Source: CAZHTS01 sp964535315
GTDB lineage: Bacteria > Chloroflexota > Anaerolineae > Anaerolineales > Anaerolineaceae
Length of the DNA stretch: 64,000 nucleotides
Direction: 5' to 3'
Assembly (NCBI GenBank): GCA_964535315.1
Contig: CAZHTS010000014.1
Coordinates: forward strand, 1-64,000
Numbering within the stretch: position 1 is the first letter of the stretch; each line of letters opens with the position of its first letter. Positions 1 through 10,267 of this stretch are shown here, piece after piece. The notes beneath the pieces were generated by a model, which did no database searches, had not been told where the DNA came from, and saw only the letters and a list, made by a program, of their open reading frames with translations. The position numbers and the translations under genes are program-made.

Positions 1-1040
1 GCGTCATCCTGGGCAGCATGGGCATCGGCATGGCGGTGGTGCAGGCCCCCGCCGGTCACCTGGCCGACCGCGTCGGTTCTCGCCCCGTCATGTGGGCCTC
101 CTGGCTGACCGGGCTGACCGCCGCCGCCGTCATGGCCTTTGCCAATTCTTTAGAGGCGTTCGTCGTCGGTCTGTTCCTGTACGGCCTGACCTCCTTTGTG
201 GTGGCGCCGATGAACAGCTACGCTACCAGCGTGCGCGGCAAATGGAGTGTGGCGCGCGCCCTGACCATCATTTCGGCCTTCTTTAACCTCGGCGCGGTGA
301 TCGGCCCCATCCTCGGCGGCGTCATCGGCACCCGCTACGGCCTGCGCACCGTATACGGCATCGCCGCCGGCATTTTCGTGGTTTCCACCCTCATCATCCT
401 CGCCACCCGCCGGCCGCCGCTAGAGGAGCACACTGGCGAACAACACGTTTCGTCCAGCCTGTTTCGCTATCGCAGTTTTACGTACTTCTTGCCGGTAGCC
501 TTTCTCATCATGCTGGCCACCTACATGCCCCAGCCGCTCACCCCAAATTTCTTGCAAGAGAAGGGGCTGTCGCTGGAGCAAATTGGCCAGCTCGGCGCCG
601 CAGGCAGCCTGGGGAATGCCGTTGTAATGCTGGCGCTTGGTTTTCTACCTGCCTTGCGCGGTATCTATACCGGCATGGGGCTGGTCGCCCTGTTCATGCT
701 GCTGCTCTGGCAGGGCAACAGCCCGCTTGTCTTTGCCATCGGATACTTCTTCATCAGCGGCTACCGCCTGTGTCGTTCGATGGCCCTGGCCTTTGCCCGC
801 CCGCTCATCCCGCCCAACCGCACCGGGCTGGCCTACGGGCTGGTAGAGACGGCCAACTCGCTGGCAATCATCGCCGCTCCACCGTTAGCTGGCGTCCTCT
901 ACGATCACGACCCGCGCCTGATGTACAGCGGCGGCCTCATCCTGATTGCGGTCATCTTCCTGGTCAGTATAGTTGCACTGCCCATTCTGCAGCACAGCCA
1001 ACCGCAAAAAGCCGTCCTGCCGGTATCCCCTCAGGAGTAA
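1..1040 (+). CDS. MFS transporter, 5' end cut by the window edge
   Basis: This is the C-terminal part of a major facilitator superfamily permease of the inner membrane. The reading frame is open from base 3, before the first internal ATG at 18, so the true start lies left of the window. The visible part carries the cytoplasmic loop motif GHLADRVGSRP, the family's loop 2-3 signature, followed by roughly ten hydrophobic segments with a polar break near residues 130-150, as expected between the two six-helix halves. It ends in a short polar tail. The substrate cannot be read from the sequence; drug or metabolite efflux is typical. The MBL-fold gene starts 6 bases after its stop, so the two are probably cotranscribed. 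Confidence 0.85.
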   Translation, partial: VILGSMGIGMAVVQAPAGHLADRVGSRPVMWASWLTGLTAAAVMAFANSLEAFVVGLFLYGLTSFVVAPMNSYATSVRGKWSVARALTIISAFFNLGAVIGPILGGVIGTRYGLRTVYGIAAGIFVVSTLIILATRRPPLEEHTGEQHVSSSLFRYRSFTYFLPVAFLIMLATYMPQPLTPNFLQEKGLSLEQIGQLGAAGSLGNAVVMLALGFLPALRGIYTGMGLVALFMLLLWQGNSPLVFAIGYFFISGYRLCRSMALAFARPLIPPNRTGLAYGLVETANSLAIIAAPPLAGVLYDHDPRLMYSGGLILIAVIFLVSIVALPILQHSQPQKAVLPVSPQE

Positions 1041-1046
1041 ATCCCC

Positions 1047-1679
1047 ATGCCGCTACAGATCGTCCCCTTTGTTCTCGGCCCGCTGCAAAACAACAGCTAC
1101 CTGCTGGTGGAGCCGGTCAGCCGCGAGGCGGCGGTGGTCGATCCCTCTTTCCAGTGCGAAGAGATCCTGAATACAATCCAGCGCGAACAGTTGAAGCTGA
1201 CGCATATCCTGCTCACCCACGCCCATTTCGACCACCTCGCCGGCGTGAATGTCATCGCCGGCGCCGTGCAGCCCGCCCCCAAAATCGGCCTGCACCCCGA
1301 CGATCTTCCTCTCTGGCAGTCCGGCGGCGGCGCCGCTGATTTCGGTTTAAGCCTCGATCCCGGCCCACGCCCGGCCCTCTTCTTCAGTCACGGCCAACAA
1401 CTGGCTATCGGCGATCAAACCATCGAGATTCGCCATACACCCGGTCACACGCGCGGGCACGTGGTCTTTTACCTGCCGCAAAATGAAGCCGTGCTGTGCG
1501 GCGACCTGATCTTCTGGCACAGCGTCGGGCGCACCGATCTGCCCGGCGGCAGCGCTGCGGCGCTCTATAACAGCATCCACACCCACATTCTCAACCTGCC
1601 GCCCAACACTCGCCTGCTCAGCGGCCACGGCCCAGAAACGACCGTGGCGGAAGAAGCCGCCAACAATCCCTTCTTATAA
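1047..1679 (+). CDS. MBL-fold metallo-hydrolase (glyoxalase II-like)
   Basis: A 210-residue single-domain metallo-beta-lactamase-fold hydrolase, probably cytosolic. The zinc-binding motif THAHFDH is at residues 57-63 (H58, H60, D62, H63). A further ligand lies in HTPGHT near residue 131, an Asp in CGDLIF near 153, and the last His in LSGHGPETT near the C-terminus. Length and motif order match the short glyoxalase II-like family (YcbL type) rather than RNases or beta-lactamases. The substrate may be a glutathione- or other thiol-ester, but this is inference. It directly follows the MFS gene and is followed by a strong bidirectional terminator. Confidence 0.88.
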   Translation: MPLQIVPFVLGPLQNNSYLLVEPVSREAAVVDPSFQCEEILNTIQREQLKLTHILLTHAHFDHLAGVNVIAGAVQPAPKIGLHPDDLPLWQSGGGAADFGLSLDPGPRPALFFSHGQQLAIGDQTIEIRHTPGHTRGHVVFYLPQNEAVLCGDLIFWHSVGRTDLPGGSAAALYNSIHTHILNLPPNTRLLSGHGPETTVAEEAANNPFL

Positions 1680-1684
1680 ACAAA

Positions 1685-1717
1685 AGAGCAGAGGAGCTAC
1701 TGTCCTCTGCTCTTTTT
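1685..1717. terminator. Bidirectional intrinsic terminator between MBL hydrolase and rny
   Basis: Perfect 11-bp inverted repeat (AGAGCAGAGGA with its complement) around a 7-nt loop. It is followed by five T on the plus strand and preceded by four A, which read as a U tract for the minus-strand rny transcript. It sits between two convergent genes and can serve both. Confidence 0.9.
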
Positions 1718-1738
1718 CAAACTTCCGCTAGGGTCGTT

Positions 1739-3274
1739 TTACTTGGCGTAATCCACCGCGCGGGTTTCGCGGATAACCGTTACCTTGATCTGACCGGGGT
1801 ACTGCATCGTCTCCTCGATCTTCTTGGCGATGTCGCGCGCCAGGCGGGTTGCCGCCAGGTCATCCACATCTTCGGGACGCACGATAATACGCACCTCGCG
1901 CCCGGCCTGAATGGCGTAACTCTGGCTGACGCCCTTATACGAATTGGCAATATCTTCCAGCGAGCGCAAACGTTTAATATACTGCTCCAAATCTTCACGA
2001 CGGGCCCCCGGCCGCGCTCCAGAAATGGCATCCGCCGCCTCAACGATGACCGCCTCAACGCTTTCCTGCTCCACTTCGTGATGGTGGGCGGCAATGATAT
2101 TGACCACCGTCGCCGGTACACCGTGCCGCTTGGCAAATTCAGCGCCGATCATGGCATGGGTGCCGTCCGTATTGTGATCCATGGCTTTACCCAGGTCGTG
2201 TAACAACGCCCCGGCCCGCGAGACTTCGACACTCGCGCCCAATTCGGCCGCAATCACCGCCGCCAGTTTGGCAACTTCCACCGCGTGCGCCAGTTGATTC
2301 TGACCGTACGAAGAACGGAAACGCAGACGGCCCAGCATACGGATCACCTCAGGATGCAAACCGGTAACCCCCGCCTCAAAAGCCGCCTGGTCGCCCGCCT
2401 CAACAATCGCCCGCTCAACTTCGCGCTGCTCTTCATTGAGGATTTTTTCGATATGCGCCGGATGAATTCTGCCATCCAGGATCAGGCGCTCCAACGAACG
2501 CCGGGCAACCTCACGCCGCACCGGCTCGAAACACGAGATCATCACCGCCTCGGGGGTGTCGTCTACGATCACATCTACGCCGGCCGCCTGTTCAAACGCC
2601 CGGATGTTGCGCCCGTTACGACCGACGATGCGCCCTTTCATTTCTTCATTGGGCAGCACCACCACCGAGGTGGTAACTTCGGCCACGTGGTCTGACGCCA
2701 CCCGTTGGATCGCGTCCGCCACCAGTTCGCGCGCCCGCTTCTCACCTTCCTGGCGCGCCTCGGACTCGATCTGGCGAATGATGCGCGCCATGTCGGCGCG
2801 TGCCTCTTTCTCCGCCTCGGTCAATAAAACGGCCCGGGCCTCTTCCACCGTCATCTGCCCGATGCGCTGCAACTCAACCATTTGCTGCGAATAGGCCTTT
2901 TCCACCTCGTTAGAACGGCGATCCAGCGCGCTCTGGCGTTTATTCAACGTTTGTTCGCGCTGTTCGAGGCGTTCAATGCGGTTGTCCATCTCGGCGCGTC
3001 GTTTCTGTAAACGCTCCTCTTCTTTGGTCAGATCCCCACGTCGCCGTAGAGTCTCTGCCTCGGCCTGCTGCAAGACCTTTAAGGCTTTATCCTTGGCCTC
3101 CAGCTCAATGGCGCGCGCCTGTTCATTAGCAACAGCCACAGTGTTATCGGCGCGCATCTGCTGCTCCCGATAAAATCGTTTCATCAGGTAGCGGGTGACG
3201 AAGTACACCCCCGCTGCACTCAGCAGGATGACTCCCATCACCATCAAGATGATACTAATCGTCGTTGATCCCAT
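1739..3274 (-). CDS. rny: Ribonuclease Y
   Basis: Membrane-anchored endoribonuclease that starts mRNA decay. About 511 residues, the usual length. Order: one N-terminal transmembrane helix (residues about 5-27), a long charged coiled coil to about 195, a KH RNA-binding domain with GRIVGRNGRNIR near 215-226, then an HD domain with the metal pair in LLHDLGKAMDH (H359, D360) and a later AHHHEVE segment. I chose the ATG at 3274 because GAGG lies 6 nt before it; an in-frame ATG four codons upstream (3286) has no SD. The start overlaps the end of recX by 20 bases, so the two are translationally coupled. The bidirectional terminator lies downstream. Confidence 0.97.
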   Translation of the reverse strand: MGSTTISIILMVMGVILLSAAGVYFVTRYLMKRFYREQQMRADNTVAVANEQARAIELEAKDKALKVLQQAEAETLRRRGDLTKEEERLQKRRAEMDNRIERLEQREQTLNKRQSALDRRSNEVEKAYSQQMVELQRIGQMTVEEARAVLLTEAEKEARADMARIIRQIESEARQEGEKRARELVADAIQRVASDHVAEVTTSVVVLPNEEMKGRIVGRNGRNIRAFEQAAGVDVIVDDTPEAVMISCFEPVRREVARRSLERLILDGRIHPAHIEKILNEEQREVERAIVEAGDQAAFEAGVTGLHPEVIRMLGRLRFRSSYGQNQLAHAVEVAKLAAVIAAELGASVEVSRAGALLHDLGKAMDHNTDGTHAMIGAEFAKRHGVPATVVNIIAAHHHEVEQESVEAVIVEAADAISGARPGARREDLEQYIKRLRSLEDIANSYKGVSQSYAIQAGREVRIIVRPEDVDDLAATRLARDIAKKIEETMQYPGQIKVTVIRETRAVDYAK

Positions 3275-3935
3275 CTTCACCCTCATTCAATTCGTAATGT
3301 AGCCCAGACTCCGCCCGCACTTCCTCCCACACCTGACGTACCAGAGGGGCGAACGTCGCATAAGCAAAACCACGCCGCCCCAGATAAGCGCTCAGGCGTT
3401 GACGAAACACAGGCCATTCTAACCCTGCCCAACGCCGGGCGTGGCGCGAGGCAGCCTGATAAGCCAGCGTATCTTCATCTGCCATCTGCGACAGGGCGGT
3501 CTGGATAGCCTCTTCACTGACGCCTTTCTGGCGCAATTCCATTGCCACCAGGCGCCGGCCGCGCGGCCGGAATTCAGAACGATTTTCTGCCCAGCTTTGA
3601 GCGAAAACCGCATCGCCAACCAGTCCGTTCTGGCGCAGCCGCTCCAAAACATGCGCAATGACGCCTTCTTCAAAACCTTGCCCGTTCAACCGGCGCTCAA
3701 TCTCGCTCTCCGAGCGAGGGCGATACCCCAACAATAGCAGCGCTTTCTGGTAAGCCTCTTCCAGGGTATCTTGCGCTTGCAGGCTGGCGATTTTGTCCTC
3801 GCTCAAATCCTGTCCGACCTGCAACCAGGCAGCCACAAGTCGCGCCAACCCAAAGGCAAACTCGCCATCCAGGTAAACGTTAATTCGATTAGGGTTACGC
3901 TTTTGCGCCTTCAGCGCCGTGACTCGTCGTTCCAT
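3255..3935 (-). CDS. recX: Regulatory protein RecX
   Basis: RecX binds RecA filaments and limits recombinase activity. The protein is about 226 residues from the chosen ATG, whose N-terminus is MERRVTALKAQKRN. It has the family's three-helix repeats, visible as the patterns ALLLLGYRPRSESEIERRL, VLERLRQNGLVGD and FAQSWAENRSEFRPRGRR followed by LRQKGVSEE. A TTG twelve codons upstream (3971) is open but has no SD. No clear SD precedes 3935 either, so the start is less certain than the identity. It is upstream of rny and overlaps it. recA is not in the window. No SOS-type operator was recognised upstream. Confidence 0.9.
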   Translation of the reverse strand: MERRVTALKAQKRNPNRINVYLDGEFAFGLARLVAAWLQVGQDLSEDKIASLQAQDTLEEAYQKALLLLGYRPRSESEIERRLNGQGFEEGVIAHVLERLRQNGLVGDAVFAQSWAENRSEFRPRGRRLVAMELRQKGVSEEAIQTALSQMADEDTLAYQAASRHARRWAGLEWPVFRQRLSAYLGRRGFAYATFAPLVRQVWEEVRAESGLHYELNEGEDGINDD

Positions 3936-4480
3936 CGCATCAATACAGCCGTAAGATACTGCCCAGACCAACCACGGCTGTGATGGAGAAAAGCTGAAGA
4001 CCGGTACCAGCGACCCGCCCTGCTAACAATAAAACGAATGTAGTAACAGGACCTGGCTTCGCAAATAAATCGGTTGAGAATGGCGAAACAGAGGGGATGT
4101 ACCCGCGGCTTGATCAACGCCGACATCCAGGTTTAGGATTATTCCAGGATTACCTGCCTGTAACCAGACCCTGGGGAATTGATCCACCACACGGATCATT
4201 TTGCTCGTCTCCAACACCACTTCTCACAATTAACACTCAGCAAGAGTGCAAAAACCTTTCCAGCTTTCAATTCACATCTCAAGGCCATGACTGTCTTGTG
4301 CCATTTAAGGCACTGGCAGTTGTATAAACCAGCTTATCAGGCTTTATTATACATTAAAATGTCAATTTTGACCATAAATTGCGCCTGCAAACGATTTGGA
4401 AAGCAAATCTGATACAAAATTACGCTTTACAAGGCAGTATAATTGCTTCTTGAAAATCACCCACCACTACTGGAGGTCGA
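3936..4480. other. Gene-free, AT-richer divergent intergenic region between recX and rfbB
   Basis: The longest non-coding stretch of the window (545 bp). It is visibly richer in A/T than its neighbours, especially 4320-4450. The short open frames here lack SD sequences and coding character. I see an imperfect inverted repeat at 4290-4320 (ACTG outer arms, GTGCC/GGCAC inner arms) and a -10-like TATAAT at 4438-4443 that could serve rfbB, whose SD GGAGG lies just before the ATG. No convincing -35 is paired with that -10. It probably holds the divergent promoters for recX-rny and the rfbB operon. No riboswitch or small RNA was recognised. Confidence 0.5.
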
Positions 4481-5553
4481 ATGCAAAACGTCCTGGTTAC
4501 AGGCGGCGCCGGTTTCATCGGTTCCAATTTCATCCACTTCCTGCTCAGGGGCGAGCCTGACATTCACATCGTCAATCTGGACGCGCTCACTTATGCCGGC
4601 AGTCTGGATAACCTGCGCGCCCTGCCCAATGCCCACCGCCATACATTCATCCAGGGCGACATCTGCGATGCCGCCCTGCTGCGCCAGATATTCAACGAAC
4701 ACAACATCGACACCGTCGTTCACTTCGCAGCCGAAACCCACGTAGACCGCTCGATTACAGACCCATCCATTTTTATCCACACCAACATCAACGGCACGTT
4801 CACCTTACTGGAAGCGGCCCGCCAGCGCTGGCTCAACACCCCACTCGCACAGACCGCCCGCTTTCACCACATATCGACCGATGAGGTGTTCGGTTCGCTC
4901 GGCCCCAACGACCCACCTTTCTCCGAGACCACCCCTTACGCCCCCAATTCACCTTACTCGGCCAGCAAGGCTGCCAGCGATCATCTGGTACGGGCTTACT
5001 TTCACACCTATCACCTCCCGGTCACCCTCAGCAATTGCTCGAACAATTATGGCCCTCGCCAGTTCCTCGAAAAACTCATCCCACTGATGATCCACAACGC
5101 CTGCAACGGTTTGCCGCTGCCGGTTTACGGCGACGGCCGCCAGATTCGTGATTGGCTCTACGTCGAAGACCACTGTGCAGCCATCTTCCACATCCTCCTG
5201 CACGGCCGCCTGGGAGAAACCTACACCATTGGCGGCAACAACCAGCCCCCCAACATCGAGGTCATCCAGACCATTTGCGCCATTCTGGACGAACTTCAGC
5301 CAGAAGAAAGCCCGCACAGCCGCCTGATCCAATCTGTGCGCGACCGCCCCGGACACGACCGCCGCTACGATGTGTCCATCGACAAAATCAAAACCGAGTT
5401 GGGCTGGCAGCCTTCTCAATCGCTGCACAGCGGATTGCGCAAAACCGTCGACTGGTACTTGAGCAATCCGGATTGGGTGGAAAAAATTCGTTCTCGCCCC
5501 GACTACCAGCATTGGATGCAAACCAATTACACCAATCGAGGAGCTTCCCAGTC

Positions 5554-5557
<4 letters not shown>
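4481..5557 (+). CDS. rfbB: dTDP-glucose 4,6-dehydratase
   Basis: Converts dTDP-D-glucose to dTDP-4-keto-6-deoxy-D-glucose in the cytosol. 358 residues, extended SDR fold: NAD-binding GGAGFIGS at residues 8-15, the family-specific STDEVFG at 132-138 (with the D134/E135 acid-base pair), and the catalytic YSASK (Y159, K163). The SNCSNNYGPRQ stretch and C-terminal WYL segment are also typical of RmlB. A GGAGG SD precedes the ATG. The stop overlaps the ATG of rfbA in an ATGA, so the two are coupled. The product feeds wecE downstream; no rfbD (rhamnose reductase) is seen, so this copy probably does not serve rhamnose. Confidence 0.97.
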
Positions 5558-6435
<878 letters not shown>

Positions 6436-6454
6436 CCTGCTTCCGTCAGTGTGC

Positions 6455-6483
6455 TTGGCAAAACCCCTATAGTGCAATATACT
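6455..6483 (+). promoter_or_regulatory. Sigma70-type promoter before the GT-C gene
   Basis: TTGGCA at 6455-6460 and TATACT at 6478-6483 separated by 17 bp. It lies in the 76-bp gap after rfbA, about 30 nt before the next ATG. It could give the glycosyltransferase/WbqC/wecE part of the operon its own promoter. Confidence 0.6.
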
Positions 6484-6511
6484 TGCGCCAGCCCACTTTT
6501 CTGGATACTGC

Positions 6512-8584
6512 ATGAAAAACATCGTCTTTCGCATTCGCTCACTCCCCGTAGCTTTCCTGGCGCTTTGCTTCATCAGCTATGGGTTACTGATTCCCTGGTT
6601 AGGATTTTACTGGGACGATTGGCCGTATCTATGGTTCTCACACGTGTTGGGCCCACAGGGTTTGGTCAACGCCCTGGCCAAAGACCGCCCATTTCTGGCC
6701 GTCATCTATATGACCACCACCTCGATACTAGGGGCCTCCCCACTCGCCTGGCAAATCTTCGCCATCCTGTGCCGGTGGGTCTCGGTCCTTGTTTTATGGT
6801 GGACGCTGCGTAAAATCTGGCCCAACGCCAGCCGGCAAACGACGCTGGTTTCACTCCTGTTCGCCGTTTATCCTGGTTTCGGGCAACACTGGATTTCGGT
6901 CATTTACAGCCAGGCTTATCTCCTGCTGGCGGCCTCCATTGCATCTTTGGGGCTGATGATCTGGGCCATTCGTTCCCCACGCGGTTTCTGGCCGCTGACC
7001 ATCGCGTCCTTGCTCGCCTCACTCTTTAGCCTGTTATCCACCGAGTATTTCTTCGGACTGGAAATGCTGCGCCCGTTGTTCATCTGGTTTGTGCTCAGCG
7101 AGCAGGGCGAACGCTGGCGCAAACGGGCCAGGCGCACATTGCTATCCTGGCTGCCATACATTGTTGAACTGGCCGGCTTCTGGGTCTGGCGCACCTTCTT
7201 CTTTGAATCCAATCTCTACACGGTTCAGGTCATCGACCAGTTCAAGACCAATCCGGTCGATCTGATTTTCAAATTCATCCAATCAATTTTGACCAACAGC
7301 CTGATGGGCGGCTGGAAATCCTGGGGACAGACTTTTGAAGTCCCCCACGCCCTCGAGTTCCAGGTTTTCGGCACACAACTGTATTGGCTGGTCACCCTGG
7401 TCGGTCTGGCGCTGACCCTGTTCTACCTGCTCAAGCTCGATTTCACCTCGTTCTCTCCTCAGGCAGAAGATGCCACCGTGCACGGGGTTGAAATTTGGGC
7501 CTGGCAAGCCGTGGCCGCCGGTGTTTTTGGCTTGCTGATCGCCAGCATGCCCTTCTGGGCCGCCGGGCTGGAATTTGGCATGGATTTCCCCTGGGATCGT
7601 TTCATGATGTCCACCATGATCGGCTCCTGCCTCACCCTGGCCGGAATTACCGAACTGCTCATTCGTACCACGCGCCAGAAGCTGGTCGTCGCCGGCATCT
7701 TGATCAGCATGGCAATCGGCCTGCACTTCCAAACGGCCAATGGCTTCCGGCGCGACTGGAACAATGTCCAATCTTTCTTCTGGCAATTGAGCTGGCGCAT
7801 GCCCAACCTCAAGCCGGGCACCATGATCCTGACCCATGAACTACCGTTCAAATACTATAGCGATAATTCGCTCAGCGCCCCGCTCAATTGGATGTACGAC
7901 CCGGGTAATCACTCCACCCAGATGGCTTACATCCTGAATTACGCCACAGTACGCAATCGCACCAGCGCCTTCCCCGAGGCCGCCCCCAACCTGCCCACCG
8001 AGCAAGATTATCGCGCCCTCAAGTTTAAAGGAAACACATCCGATGTGGTTGTGATCTCCTACGCCCTTCCCGGGTGCCTGCGGGTGCTTGATCCTGTCTA
8101 CACCAACGAGGTCTCCCTGCCCGACCAGCCTTACTGGAACCGGGTCTCGCTCTCACTGACCAACTTTGACCGTATCATTGCCGATGAAAGCCAGGCGATT
8201 GATCCGCCTACGTCCCTCTTTGGCCCTGAACCGGCGCATACCTGGTGTTATTATTTCCAGAAAGCCGAACTCGCCCGCCAGCAAGGCGACTGGCAAAAAG
8301 TGGCCGCGCTGGGGCGAGAGGCTTTCGATCAACATCTCGAGCCCGTTTCACCCGCCACCTGGTCAGAAATCTTGCCATTCGTTGAGGGGTTTGCGCGTAC
8401 CGGTGACTGGGAAGAGGCAGCCAGCCTGACCCGATCCTCCAAAGCCGTACAATTCCAGGCCGGTTTGTGTCAGGTATGGAAACGGTTGGATAAAGATCTG
8501 AACCCGCCCAAAGAATCGCGCGAGCGCCGGATCATCACCTCAATTTATGAAAGCAGCGCTTGTAACAGCCTGTCCACACAATAA
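6512..8584 (+). CDS. Multi-pass membrane protein, GT-C glycosyltransferase-like, with TPR-like C-terminus
   Basis: A 690-residue integral membrane protein. After a first hydrophobic helix comes the acidic FYWDDW motif near residues 32-37, in the position where GT-C fold enzymes carry the catalytic acid of the first external loop. About a dozen hydrophobic segments follow to about residue 415, then a soluble extracytoplasmic domain. The last 110 residues (from about 575) contain helix pairs such as LARQQGDWQKVAALGREA that look TPR-like. It probably transfers a lipid-linked sugar at the outer face, but donor and acceptor are unknown. It has its own likely promoter and sits between rfbA and a GT2 gene that would make a polyprenyl-phosphate sugar. 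Confidence 0.65.
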   Translation: MKNIVFRIRSLPVAFLALCFISYGLLIPWLGFYWDDWPYLWFSHVLGPQGLVNALAKDRPFLAVIYMTTTSILGASPLAWQIFAILCRWVSVLVLWWTLRKIWPNASRQTTLVSLLFAVYPGFGQHWISVIYSQAYLLLAASIASLGLMIWAIRSPRGFWPLTIASLLASLFSLLSTEYFFGLEMLRPLFIWFVLSEQGERWRKRARRTLLSWLPYIVELAGFWVWRTFFFESNLYTVQVIDQFKTNPVDLIFKFIQSILTNSLMGGWKSWGQTFEVPHALEFQVFGTQLYWLVTLVGLALTLFYLLKLDFTSFSPQAEDATVHGVEIWAWQAVAAGVFGLLIASMPFWAAGLEFGMDFPWDRFMMSTMIGSCLTLAGITELLIRTTRQKLVVAGILISMAIGLHFQTANGFRRDWNNVQSFFWQLSWRMPNLKPGTMILTHELPFKYYSDNSLSAPLNWMYDPGNHSTQMAYILNYATVRNRTSAFPEAAPNLPTEQDYRALKFKGNTSDVVVISYALPGCLRVLDPVYTNEVSLPDQPYWNRVSLSLTNFDRIIADESQAIDPPTSLFGPEPAHTWCYYFQKAELARQQGDWQKVAALGREAFDQHLEPVSPATWSEILPFVEGFARTGDWEEAASLTRSSKAVQFQAGLCQVWKRLDKDLNPPKESRERRIITSIYESSACNSLSTQ

Positions 8585-8591
8585 AAAATCT

Positions 8592-9527
8592 ATGTACGCA
8601 TCTTGTTCGATTGTAGTTCCGGTTTACAACAGCGAATTGACCCTGAAAGAACTGGCGCATCGCCTGGGACAGGTACTCCCCACCCTGTGTAACCAGTATG
8701 AACTGATCCTGGTCAACGACGGCAGCCGCGATTCTAGCTGGCAGGTGATCTGTGAGCTGGCGCAGCAATATCCCTGGGTGCGCGGTCTGAACATGATGCG
8801 CAACTATGGACAGCACAACGCCGTGTTGTGTGGCGTTCGCTCGGCCCGTTATGCCATCACCGTAACCATGGACGACGACCTGCAGCATCCCCCTGAAGAA
8901 ATCGGCAAATTGCTGGCCCGGCTGGAAGAAGGTTTCGACGTCGTCTACGGTTCCCCTGCCCGTCTGCCGCACTCGTTCATCCGCAATCTATTCTCGCGTT
9001 TCACCAAACGCACGTTGGCGCGCGTCATGGGCATTCCAACCATTCGCGACATCGGCGCCTTTCGCGCCTTTCGCACCCACCTGCGCCGGGCGTTTGAGAG
9101 CTACCAGAGCCCCAGCGTTCTATTGGACGTACTGCTCTCCTGGGGCACCACACGCTTTGGCGTCGTTCAGGTAGAAGAGGCCCCGCGCCAGATTGGCCAT
9201 TCGAATTACAATTTCTTTAAACTCGCCACGCAGGCCATGCTGGTGCTGACCGGTTTCAGCACCCTACCCTTACGTTTTGCCAGTTGGGTCGGCTTCAGTT
9301 TCACCATTTTCGGTTTCGTCCTGTTTTTTGTCGTTCTCTTTCAGTATTTCTCGGCGGGCAGCATCCCTGGCTTCCCATTTCTGGCCTCCGTCATCACCGT
9401 CTTCAGTGGCACACAGTTATTCGCCCTGGGGATTTTTGGAGAGTACCTGGCGCGTATCTTCGACAAAAGTATGGATCACCCCCCCTACGTTGTCAACGAA
9501 ACCACCGATACCCCTACGGTCGAATAA
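8592..9527 (+). CDS. Family 2 glycosyltransferase, DPM1/GtrB-type, with C-terminal membrane helices
   Basis: Probably transfers a sugar from a nucleotide donor to polyprenyl phosphate on the inner leaflet. About 311 residues. GT2 fold: SIVVPVYN at the start, ILVNDGSRDSS, and the metal-binding MDDDLQHPPEE (DXD-like). Two transmembrane helices lie near residues 225-290, the usual GtrB/ArnC layout. I chose the ATG at 8592, which gives the usual short N-terminus and begins 8 bases after the previous gene; an upstream ATG at 8547 would overlap that gene by 38 bases. Neither has a good SD. WbqC-like gene follows after 2 bases. Confidence 0.88.
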   Translation: MYASCSIVVPVYNSELTLKELAHRLGQVLPTLCNQYELILVNDGSRDSSWQVICELAQQYPWVRGLNMMRNYGQHNAVLCGVRSARYAITVTMDDDLQHPPEEIGKLLARLEEGFDVVYGSPARLPHSFIRNLFSRFTKRTLARVMGIPTIRDIGAFRAFRTHLRRAFESYQSPSVLLDVLLSWGTTRFGVVQVEEAPRQIGHSNYNFFKLATQAMLVLTGFSTLPLRFASWVGFSFTIFGFVLFFVVLFQYFSAGSIPGFPFLASVITVFSGTQLFALGIFGEYLARIFDKSMDHPPYVVNETTDTPTVE

Positions 9528-9529
9528 TC

Positions 9530-10267
9530 ATGAAATGTGTCATCCTACAACCTTCGTATATCCCCTGGCGCGGCTTCTTTCATCAAATCTACAAAGCCGA
9601 TCTGTTTGTCTTCTACGATGATGTTCAATACGACCGTCGCGGCTGGCGCAACCGCAACCAGATCAAAACTGCCCAGGGCGTGCGCTGGCTTTCCATCCCC
9701 GTTTATAATAAAGGCGCACAGGTCGACCGACTGCCCATCAATACCATTCAAATTTGCTGGGACCGGCCCTGGATGCAAGATCATTGGGCCACAATCGAAC
9801 TGGCCTACCGCAAGGCGCCCTTTTTCGCACAATACGCTCCCCTGGTCGAACCTTTCTATCGTTGCCACCCCGAATATCTGGCGGATTACACCATCGAGCA
9901 GACGATCGCTCTTGCCAGAGCCCTTGGCATCGAGCACACCCGTTACGAACGTTCATCGCAGATGCCTGACATCGAAGGTACAAAAACAGACCGGCTCATC
10001 GCCATTCTCAAAAAAGTCGGCGCCGACCATTACATTTCAGGTCCCTCCGCTCGAGATTATATCGAAGCCGAAAAATTTGAAGCGGCCGGTATCGGGTTGG
10101 AATACATGGAATATAATTACCCTGAGTATCCACAACTCTATCCGCCGTACACCGGGCAGGTCTCTATCCTTGACCTGCTGTTTATGACCGGACCCGCAAG
10201 TCTGGACTATATCCTCAACCCAACAGGACCGAATGGAAACGAAACCCGTGTCTCAACAGACCATTAA
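9530..10267 (+). CDS. WbqC-like family protein
   Basis: 245 residues. The N-terminus MKCVILQPSYIPWRGFFHQI and the VFYDDVQYDRRGWRNRNQI stretch are the WbqC family signature, followed by LSIPV and HYISGPSARDYI. Members are common in O-antigen and flagellin-glycosylation loci and are usually annotated only by family; a biochemical role is not well established. It lies in a tight run (2 bases after the GT2 gene; overlapping the methyltransferase by 35 bases), directly before a sugar methyltransferase-like gene and wecE, so it probably acts in building or using the amino sugar. No signal peptide or membrane segment: cytosolic. Confidence 0.85.
   Translation: MKCVILQPSYIPWRGFFHQIYKADLFVFYDDVQYDRRGWRNRNQIKTAQGVRWLSIPVYNKGAQVDRLPINTIQICWDRPWMQDHWATIELAYRKAPFFAQYAPLVEPFYRCHPEYLADYTIEQTIALARALGIEHTRYERSSQMPDIEGTKTDRLIAILKKVGADHYISGPSARDYIEAEKFEAAGIGLEYMEYNYPEYPQLYPPYTGQVSILDLLFMTGPASLDYILNPTGPNGNETRVSTDH

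Noticed and set aside
4290..4320. Imperfect inverted repeat as operator or attenuator
   Set aside because: Arms are short and bulged, there is no T tract, and no second copy was found; kept only as a note in the intergenic entry.
4097..4412. Two short overlapping open frames in the recX-rfbB gap
   Set aside because: No SD, no recognisable domain, AT-rich low-coding composition.
5152..5553. Upstream extension of rfbA by 134 codons
   Set aside because: It lies inside rfbB in another frame; RfbA proteins start with MKGIILAGG at 5554.
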